DNA of 64,000 nucleotides from Jaenimonas drosophilae (Eukaryota > Euglenozoa > Kinetoplastea > Trypanosomatida > Trypanosomatidae), in the NCBI GenBank assembly GCA_030849065.1, contig JASAON010001635.1:1-64000 (forward strand), in the 5' to 3' direction. Under the pieces are notes generated by a model. It was given only the letters and a program-made list of their open reading frames with translations, was not told where the DNA came from and ran no database searches. Below are positions 56,822-64,000 of the stretch, one piece after another; position 1 is the stretch's first letter; each line of letters begins with the position of its first letter. The translations under genes were made by a program, and so were the position numbers.

Positions 56822-59056
56822 GCCCACACTCCCTCCCCCATCATGCCCTTCTTCCCAAGAGCCCTGCTTTTTTTCGTTCTTTCTTCTGTTTTTCTGTGTG
56901 TGTCTGTTCCTTTTCTTGTTCTTCTTTTTTTTTTCCCCGCAGTTGTTGTTCGTGGAAGCACCGTTACCTCCCTCTCTTCCCCCACTTCCTCCTTCCCCAT
57001 GACCTCCAGCAATATGAGTGAGGGCAGCACGTCAACGCCAGCACACACCCACACAAACACACAACATCCTTGCACTCAATTCCCTCCTCTTCACAAACCC
57101 ACACCGCCTCGAGGACCACTCGTTTACTTCGGCACACTTTTATCTTTACCTCTTTGTTCTTTGTAGTTCGTGTGTTGCCTCTCAACCATCCTTGTTTGTA
57201 TCTTTTTCGGTGTGGGAGAGGAGGGAATTGTACGTGCCAAGGCTCCAACTTCTTCTTTCTTTAGCACATTTATACGCCAGACAACACACGCACACATTAT
57301 ATGGAAGCTGAGGTGTAGTTCTGCTTCACGCTGAGCTGTCTCTTGATGATTATCTTTGCCAACAAACTCCATCAAACACTCGACGAGAACACATCTAACT
57401 CACATGGCACTACGTACGTGGTCGTGTGCTAGAGAGAGATGATGTGACGAGGCAGCTGTAGATGGCCGCACGTGACGAATTGAGCTGTGGTGATGAGTAA
57501 CGAATACGGGTCGCTGTGGGCGTGTACGCGAGCACGCGCCAACGGCAATGCGATTGTTTTCTTTTTGTATTTATTTATTCATTTGTTGCTTGTTTTTCTC
57601 TCAGTTGTTGATGCTCGATGTGGGCGGAGTGTGGTTCCTTCTCTCTCTTCTCCCCTCTGCGTGTGTGTGTTGCTCCCGTCTCAGCTCCCTTGTTGGGCTA
57701 TGGACTGTGCCTCCCTCTCACCTTCATACCAAGCGCATAAACAATTGAGGCCAGCGCCGACGCTCCTCAAGGTACTCCTCTATCCCTCTACCGATCTCTC
57801 TACTTGTCTGTGGGCATACCGGCTTTTTTTTTTCCGATGTGTGGTGGCAGATGCTGATGAACTCTCAGCATCTTTTGGAGCTCGCGTTTCTTTTTTTGTT
57901 TCAGTATTTTTCGGTCGTAAGCTCTGGAACAGATTATGAGATTCTGTGAAGCCACTCCTAATCGAGAGAAGCACCAAGCACACACGAACATGCTAGCAGG
58001 GAACTACTGCGGCGGTTGTGTATTGACGATGATGATAATTTGAGCTACCGACCATCACTGGAGGATGATGAGCATTGATCTATGCTTTGCTGTTCTTCTA
58101 CCAGAGCGGAGTGCTCTTGATGGCCATCAACTGCCTCATGGCCCATTATGTAGCTCATACACAGACAACTGTTTGTGTGGGATCTACGCTGGGAACATGA
58201 AAAAAAGGTGTCAAGCAACAACAACAAAAACTCTCTCATTCTTTGAGTGATGATGATCCAAGGATTGCTTTCAGGTTCCTTGGATGGCGGTGCATGCTCT
58301 CTTGTTGTCGGAGTGTGAATAGGACCAACAACACCTTCGTCCGTACGTGCGGATGCAGCGAGGTGTTGAGAGCCACAGCTCAACCACACAACTTCTGTTC
58401 TCTCTCCCACCCCACCTACTCCACATTCTCTCTCAACACAACCACGGTGTTTGTAGTGTGGGCCGGACTCCTCTCTCCCGACCCACAAACCGCCGCTAAT
58501 GATGGATAGATTTTCTACTTGCTCATTGTAAGTGCGGGATAGAGCGAGATGGAGTATGTGTGCCGAGCGAATAACAGTGTGTGTGTGTTTTCTCTCTCTT
58601 TCTTTTTGTTTCTTGTTTGGGCTACTCGGTGGGGCTCTTGTGGTCACAGTCAGCCTGATTCCATGTCGGCTGTTTTTTTCGTGATGCCCCCCCCCCCTCC
58701 ACCCTACCAACCCACCCATCTCTCTCCCTCATCAACACCCGTGATGATGATTATTATTCGTGTGGGCAATCATGATGGAACACAACCGTTCCCCTCGCTC
58801 ATATGTGAGTCCCATCATAATCATCATCATCATCAACATCATTCATTCATGCGTGTCCTTCTCATGTTCGTTCTCTTTTTTTCTAGCCGATAATCCTCCC
58901 TCACACACATGAATGAGCATTCTCTGCCACGTGAGCTATCCCATGATACAACCCTTCCATGACTATTTTTCCCCTCCTTCTTTGCTGTTTGGTTAAACTA
59001 GTCTAGGCTTTCGTTGAGATTGTGTGTAGTGCGTGTGTGTGCTCTGACTCTCATCC
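56822..59056 (+). other. 2.2-kb gene-free stretch, pyrimidine-rich
   Basis: No supported gene. T/C-rich tracts occur at 56843-56945, 57170-57210, 57550-57605, 57620-57700, 58585-58625 and 58842-58890; a run of 11 C lies at 58687-58697 and CAT repeats at about 58818-58840. The frame at 57487-57939 would encode a valine/phenylalanine/serine-rich peptide with no family resemblance. Several tracts followed by AG suggest more than one splice site or a transcript without a long open frame. Confidence 0.5.
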
Positions 59057-59581
59057 ATGTTGCGCCTATCTCGATGGCTGAAGGCTGAGGTAACGGCCAT
59101 CAACAGCAGCACCGCATCGGCCAGTGGCAGACTCATTCGCATTCGTAAGAAGGCGAAGTGGATTGATCGCCGGAGCACACGTGTGCCCCACAATGGCAAA
59201 GATGTGTGGAACTTTGGTGATCAGCCGAGTTGCTCACTCTGCCATGTACGCTTTCGCTACAAACAGGACTATGAAGCACACAAGGAGAGTGAGCTCCACA
59301 CCAATCGTGTCCGGTGGGTTGAGACGATGGATTGGTGGAAGAACACGGGTGAGCCTGCGTATTTGAAGGAGGCGGATGCGCAGTGGGCGTGGTTTGAGCA
59401 GGAGGTGCTCCCCACCAAGGCGAGGGAGATGGGCTGCAGTATGGAGGAGGCGCGACGCCACTTTCGTGCTGCGAAGTGGGTAGAAACACCAACCTTCCAT
59501 CGTCACTTGCAGTGCCCGACCGCGAAGGCGGAGGTGAAGGAGCCACGGGACCAGCGTTGGCCATCATCGCCAAAGTGGTGA
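59057..59581 (+). CDS. Small C2H2-type zinc finger protein, probably mitochondrial
   Basis: 174 residues from the ATG at 59057. The N-terminus (MLRLSRWLKAEVTAINSSTA) is basic and amphipathic without acidic residues in the first ten positions, as in mitochondrial presequences. A single U1-like C2H2 finger is visible at about 58-81 (CSLCHVRFRYKQDYEAHKES, then ELH): C-x2-C-x12-H-x5-H. The C-terminal half is tryptophan-rich and helical (WVETMDWWKNTGEPAYLKEA, WAWFEQEVLP). Small proteins of this type occur in kinetoplastid mitoribosomes and their assembly intermediates. Coding character is strong (no low complexity). The function is inferred from size, presequence and finger only. Confidence 0.75.
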   Translation: MLRLSRWLKAEVTAINSSTASASGRLIRIRKKAKWIDRRSTRVPHNGKDVWNFGDQPSCSLCHVRFRYKQDYEAHKESELHTNRVRWVETMDWWKNTGEPAYLKEADAQWAWFEQEVLPTKAREMGCSMEEARRHFRAAKWVETPTFHRHLQCPTAKAEVKEPRDQRWPSSPKW

Positions 59582-59897
59582 TGTGTGTCGGCGTACAACG
59601 CTAGTGGAAGTACTGTGGCCCTCTTCATTGAGGCTCCTTCCATAAGTTGATGTGTTGGTTCTTCACGTGGTGATATGGCGTCGAAGATGTGTGTTGCCCA
59701 TGTGTGTTGCAGTATTATTATTATTTTTCCTCTCTCTCTATTTCATGTTTTTTTTTTCATGTTTGTGTTAGTGTGCTTCAGGCCGTGGCTTAACTGTGGA
59801 CGGGCCAAATTTCCTCCACATTCGTCTTATTATAGCGAACGTGTTCTGCGTTGTGGGTGCGTTGCATCTCAATTCATCAACCTCATTGTGAGCAGCA
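59582..59897 (+). other. Intergenic region with T-rich tract
   Basis: 316 bases; a T/C-rich run at about 59712-59765 is the likely splice tract for the next gene. Nothing else is seen. Confidence 0.5.
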
Positions 59898-62081
59898 ATG
59901 GCTGAAACACTGCCACCCATTCACTCCTCTCGGGGCTCGCTCGCCAGCGAGTCTCATTCTCATCCAATGAGTGATTCATCAACCTCATCTGCTCGCGCCG
60001 GAAACACAGCCGCCACCACCGCCGTTGCTGCTCCAACAAGTGCGGTGGATGAGCTCGCTGCTCGTCTGGCCAAGCGCATCTGGGCTGGTTCCAAGGAGGA
60101 GGATGGATACGTAACGATGATCACACGTGTGCGGCAGCAGTTTTTGGCACAATCGTCTGAGATTGATCCGCTTGTTCTGCCACCCATGGTGCCATCCTCT
60201 CAGCGCCCCGTAGAGCCGGAGATTCCTCAGTTTTCTCGCCGCCTGCAGGCCTTCCAACCGTCAGAGCGTAGCAAATCTGGCCGCAAGGCCATCATGCCCG
60301 CGAAGGGGGAGGAATCGTCCACGGCAACGTCAGCCGCGGTACCTCCTTCAGCGGCAAGCGTTGCTCAGCTCCCCTCTGTTCCTGCTGGATTGCGCCCACT
60401 CTTCTCGCGCCAGCACAAGAAGCAGCAAACCGATGTGGAGCGCATCAAGCAGCAGATGGCTGCTGCAGAAGCGGAGGACTACTCCTACGTTCCCATGTAC
60501 AACTTACCTGGCCGCCGTGCCAAGGCATTGCGTCTGTTGGAGCTCGAGCAGCTCTCCCGAGAGCACATCTTCGCCAGTGAGAAGTGGAATCGTCAGCTGG
60601 TCTCTGAGATGATGATTGTTTCCTACGTCACCGGTGTGTTGAAGCCCGAGGTGGAGGAGCTGCTGACAAAGGAGCGCCACGTTCGCTCTGCCGTGCGAGC
60701 CGAGGAGGAAGGAGAGTGGTGCGCCCTCCTGCATCAACACCCGCTGGCCGAGACCATCCAACGTGAGCTGGCCGCCATCGCGGCGAGGGAGTCCAAGCTC
60801 GCCCGTTTAGAACCCCACCGCCCACCCAAGGCGAACAGCGGCAACTCATCGCCCGCGGAGAGAAAGTCACCGCGCGACAACGAAACCGACCCACGCGATA
60901 TCGTGGCCAACTATGAAAAGCACAACAAACGAAATAGCACCAGCCTCACTGTGCTCTCTCCCACAGACAACACCACACAGCAGCTCCTCCACAACAACGT
61001 GTCCCTTCCACCGATTGCTGGCCGCCCGGTGCTCCGCAATGCCCTCGGCCTTGCCGATTGCATGGCCCTTATCGATGAAGATGCGCAACGCCGGCATCTC
61101 ATCATGTCGGCGGAGGTGGATGAGCGCGAAGATCTGATGGGCATCGCCCATGACGAACACACGGCCATCCGAAATTGGCAACGAAAGCGGATGCATTTGG
61201 AGCGCTTGATTTACTGGAAGGTGGAGCGTGAGGAGCATCTCCAGACGGAGCTCAACCGTATGACGGATGTTCGTCAGGCTGCCGTAACCCTCGATCCTGA
61301 AACGGAGCACCACCTCCTCGCGCAAGAAGAGGAGGAGCGTGTGGAGCTCACCCTTCGTGCCACCGAAGGTGTATCGAAGCTGATGAAGCGCCTGCAGGAG
61401 CTCCATCTGCGCCACTACCACGACCGCTTGGAGGCCGAGTATGAGCGCGCATGGACGATTGAGTGGGAATCCTCCTGCCGCATGCGCGTGGTGCTTGTGC
61501 AGTACCACGAACAGTTCCTACGTGAGCAGTGCGTCCACGCCTGGCGGTCGTGGGCCAAGACTGATGCGACGGCTGCCTACACAAGTGTTTCTGCGCTCGC
61601 CGCCGCCGCACTCAACCGGCCAAAGTTGTGGGCGATTTACCGCCTGCAACGTGCTTTCCGCAAGTGCATCCTTGGACGGTTTGGTTGGCACCACACCCAC
61701 GTGGAGATTGGCCGAGAGATCCAGACTGGGCGTATTCAGCGAAAGGTGGAGGAGGGCCGTGCGGCCATCAACACATGCAAGGATTCCATCGCTCACTCCT
61801 TCCGGAAGATTGAGGCTGAGATCGATGCGGAGTTCGATGCACGCAAAGTAGTGGTGGTGGCCGAAGAAAAGGAGGCACGCTTTGCCATTGATACGCAGGA
61901 GCTGTGGGGGTTTGGCCTCATTCGTCAGCACTGCCGCAAGGAGCAGCAGAACAACTTCCATGGCCCGGAGTCTGCCCGCCTGCAGGGTGATGAGCGAACA
62001 ACACGAACAGAGGATGTGCTTCGTGAGGAGGTGGTGCGCGGCAAGTTGGAAGTGCTGCGCCAGGAGAAGCAGATCCAATAA
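59898..62081 (+). CDS. Helical protein of an unrecognised family, paralogue 1 of a tandem pair
   Basis: 727 residues from the ATG at 59898. The family is not recognised. Two blocks are conserved with the next gene: about 53-115 (AARLAKRIWAGSKEEDGYVT, MITRVRQQFL, then VPSSQRPVEPEIPQFSR) and about 210-280 (LRLLELEQLSREHIFASEKW, VSEMMIVSYVTGVLKPEVEE). After that the protein is a long charged helix (residues about 400-560). An IQ-like segment lies at about 580-595 (YRLQRAFRKCILGRFGW), which could bind calmodulin or centrin. The C-terminus is again helical and charged. Long helices plus an IQ-like segment suit a flagellar or basal body protein, but this is inference. No membrane segment or enzyme motif is seen. 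Confidence 0.85.
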   Translation: MAETLPPIHSSRGSLASESHSHPMSDSSTSSARAGNTAATTAVAAPTSAVDELAARLAKRIWAGSKEEDGYVTMITRVRQQFLAQSSEIDPLVLPPMVPSSQRPVEPEIPQFSRRLQAFQPSERSKSGRKAIMPAKGEESSTATSAAVPPSAASVAQLPSVPAGLRPLFSRQHKKQQTDVERIKQQMAAAEAEDYSYVPMYNLPGRRAKALRLLELEQLSREHIFASEKWNRQLVSEMMIVSYVTGVLKPEVEELLTKERHVRSAVRAEEEGEWCALLHQHPLAETIQRELAAIAARESKLARLEPHRPPKANSGNSSPAERKSPRDNETDPRDIVANYEKHNKRNSTSLTVLSPTDNTTQQLLHNNVSLPPIAGRPVLRNALGLADCMALIDEDAQRRHLIMSAEVDEREDLMGIAHDEHTAIRNWQRKRMHLERLIYWKVEREEHLQTELNRMTDVRQAAVTLDPETEHHLLAQEEEERVELTLRATEGVSKLMKRLQELHLRHYHDRLEAEYERAWTIEWESSCRMRVVLVQYHEQFLREQCVHAWRSWAKTDATAAYTSVSALAAAALNRPKLWAIYRLQRAFRKCILGRFGWHHTHVEIGREIQTGRIQRKVEEGRAAINTCKDSIAHSFRKIEAEIDAEFDARKVVVVAEEKEARFAIDTQELWGFGLIRQHCRKEQQNNFHGPESARLQGDERTTRTEDVLREEVVRGKLEVLRQEKQIQ

Positions 62082-63260
62082 GAAAAACAACCCTGTGTGG
62101 TGTATTGGCCATATATGATACTTGCTGCCAGAATCGCCAACAGCTTCATGGATCTAGTGCACCTCTCATCGACGCGCGCACACACACACACATACACAGA
62201 TATGGAAGAGCCACTTACCAACATGCACAACATTCTCTCTTGTTGCGGGTGGGTGATGGGCTCTGTTTCCGTGGAGGTGTGGAGCACAGGTCCTGCATGT
62301 GTTTATGCGCTTGAGCTCATGTGCTGGTGCACGGCAAGCATCTTCTTCTTACCTACTCCCATGGAGCCCAGAGAGAACCGAGGAGAGCGTTTCACTCATG
62401 TGTGTTCGCGGAGGGCCAACAATTTGTAGTTCACCATCATATATCTTAATCCCACACACACACACACACATCCCAGCAACACACCTCCATTGATGTTTGT
62501 TTGTAGAAGGATCGTCATCGCCCCTCGCTCCACGCACCTCGTACACGTCCGTCCTTCGGTTTGTCAGCCGGCTCCTCGTGGTGGGATTGCGTGCTTACGT
62601 CTGGTGTGTTCGTGTGGCGAGAACAACTCCCCTCAGCCAATGAGTGGTGTGCGTGGCGAATGATACATGATGATGTAGGCCACCCGTCTTCAGTGCAGCG
62701 CACGCGTACGGCGGCGGATGCCCACCATGAGATGTATAACCAAATTGGGGGAATGTTTTCTCCCTGTGCTGTATCATAACAAGAACAAAGGTAGCACCGA
62801 TGATTTTGCTGGTGTGAATCATTGCTGCTTCATGGCTCGCTGGCCGTTGGAGAAGAGAGAGAGCACAGATGTGCACAAAAGGGGGGGGGGGCATTTTGGC
62901 CTGATGTATAGTACCGACAGCAACGCCACAACCCACCTTTCTCAGTAGCCCTCCTCTCTACTTCTATTGGCCAATCTCAATCCCGGCGCCCCATAATCAC
63001 TTTTTTTTTTCTTATACATGCCAAACACACATTCCTCGTTCCTGTCTCGGCGTTGTGGTGAAGGTCCACGTGTTGGATTAAGAGTTGGTGTAGTCTCTAC
63101 TCATGAACCTCATTCCCCATGCTGTTGTGTTCAATAGTAGTTTGATACCAATAGTTATCTTTTGGTAGTAGTGTGGTACGTGTGGTGTTGGTAGCTCACA
63201 AACACACATACATACATACACACAAAAGAAAGGCCACACAAGCATACATCGTTGTGGCAG
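62082..63260 (+). other. 1.2-kb intergenic region between the tandem paralogues
   Basis: Contains a CA repeat at about 62454-62470, a run of 11 G at 62881-62891 and a run of 11 T at 63001-63011 followed by C/T, plus a CATA repeat near 63205-63222. The T-run is a possible splice tract. No gene or structured RNA is recognised. Confidence 0.5.
62881..62891 (+). repeat. Homopolymer run of 11 G
   Basis: Eleven consecutive G after AAAA. Such runs are rare here apart from the C11 run at 58687-58697 and can be length-polymorphic or error-prone in sequencing. Confidence 0.85.
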
Positions 63261-64000
63261 ATGAGCTTTCTGCCCGTGATTGGCTCGACGCGGGCCTCCA
63301 CAGTGGATGAGGCTGAAGTTGTGGCGGCACCTCAGCAATCGGCGGACGTAACTCCATCGCCTCCTTCCTCTGGACGTGCCACACGTAGGCCCCAGAACTA
63401 CTCCATCACCGATTCACAAAGCAGCACGGAGGCCCAAGCCGCACGCATCGCCAAACGCATCTGGGGCGGCTCCATTGAGCACGATGGCTACATGAAGATG
63501 ATTGGCCGTGTGCGCCAACAGTTCCTCTCACCGCAGATGGATCATCCTCCGATGGTGCTCAATCCAACGGTTCCATCGTCGATGCGACCCGAAGAAGCTG
63601 GGGTGCCTAAATTTTCCCGTGGTCTGAAGCTCTACCGCCATCTCTGCACCAACCTGCAACAGCGGCAGCAGGCGGACCAAACATCACCAGCGAGTGAGGA
63701 GGCACCAATACCGCCAGCGGTGGAGGAACCCGAGGTGGAGCTCGCGGATTTACCCACGCTCGAAGAAAAGACGCTGCGTTTGTTGCAGCTCGAGAGCCTT
63801 AGCCGAGAGCACATTGCCGCCACGGAGAAGTGGGATCGCCAGGTGGTATCTGAGATGATGATTGTGCGCTACGTCACGTGTGTGTTGAAGCCGGAGGTGG
63901 AAAAGCACCTCGCGATGGAGCGCCACGTACGTGGGGAGCTTCAGGCAGAAGAGGCGGATGAACGCTACGACCTCACACACCAGTCTGAGGTGGCCCAGTT
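63261..64000 (+). CDS. Paralogue 2 of the tandem helical family (partial, cut by window end)
   Basis: The frame opens at the ATG at 63261 and runs without a stop to the window end, giving 246 residues. It carries the same two blocks as its upstream neighbour: AARIAKRIWGGSIEHDGYMK with MIGRVRQQFL and VPSSMRPEEAGVPKFSR, and LRLLQLESLSREHIAATEKW with VSEMMIVRYVTCVLKPEVEK and ERHVRGELQAEE. The spacer between the blocks is about 50 residues shorter than in paralogue 1, and the N-terminal leader differs. This is a tandem duplication that has diverged clearly at the protein level. What follows (helical rod, IQ-like segment) should lie beyond the window. The function is unknown. Confidence 0.85.
   Translation, partial: MSFLPVIGSTRASTVDEAEVVAAPQQSADVTPSPPSSGRATRRPQNYSITDSQSSTEAQAARIAKRIWGGSIEHDGYMKMIGRVRQQFLSPQMDHPPMVLNPTVPSSMRPEEAGVPKFSRGLKLYRHLCTNLQQRQQADQTSPASEEAPIPPAVEEPEVELADLPTLEEKTLRLLQLESLSREHIAATEKWDRQVVSEMMIVRYVTCVLKPEVEKHLAMERHVRGELQAEEADERYDLTHQSEVAQ

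Noticed and set aside
57487..57939. A 150-codon + strand frame with hydrophobic stretches
   Set aside because: Composition follows the T-rich DNA; the apparent membrane segments are an artefact of TTT/TTC/GTT codons. No homology is recognised.

Overview
The window looks like one stretch of a kinetoplastid protist nuclear chromosome, possibly a free-living bodonid. All 28 supported protein genes lie on the + strand. None needs an intron. Most have a pyrimidine-rich tract followed by an AG shortly upstream of the first good ATG, which is the layout of a polycistronic, trans-spliced transcription unit. The proteins are eukaryotic (TFIIH XPB, SF3B4, RPB4, ADF/cofilin, a CaMKK-like kinase). The kinetoplastid assignment rests on gene organisation and on resemblance of the cofilin to trypanosomatid ones; the genus is a guess. 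Several open frames begin at TTG or GTG in the leader, so for these I give the first plausible ATG downstream of the inferred splice site.

Layout. 1-19 kb is compact and GC-rich: the 3' end of a possible ABCA transporter, a NUFIP1-like snoRNP assembly factor, an NF-X1-type zinc finger protein, TFIIH XPB, a coiled-coil protein, an ankyrin-repeat protein, then three consecutive divergent ERI1-type DEDDh exonucleases. 19-29 kb holds two short low-complexity proteins, a 2.2-kb gene-free stretch, a 1283-residue histidine/serine-rich zinc protein and an unknown protein. 29-49 kb holds ADF/cofilin, an F-box/TPR protein, a multi-pass membrane protein, two unknown proteins, a RAD51-like ATPase, a PPR protein, a CCCH protein, a protein with an internal motif duplication, RPB4 and SF3B4. 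49-64 kb holds an RPGRIP1L-like ciliary candidate, a CaMKK-like kinase, a probable mitochondrial zinc finger protein, and two tandem paralogues of an unrecognised helical family, the second cut by the window end.

Many genes concern RNA or gene expression (snoRNP assembly, TFIIH, RPB4, SF3b, exonucleases, CCCH, PPR). In kinetoplastids neighbours in one transcription unit are usually not functionally linked, so I read this as coincidence apart from the tandem paralogues. I saw no tRNA, rRNA, CRISPR array, transposon or minus-strand gene. From about 19 kb onward, trinucleotide repeats (CAT/ATG, TTG/CAA) are frequent in both coding and non-coding DNA.

The most interesting items are the trio of ERI1-like exonucleases, one with a C-terminal membrane anchor; the tandem pair of an unrecognised conserved family at the right edge; the UUG-repeat leaders; and the kinase with inserts at two fixed positions.
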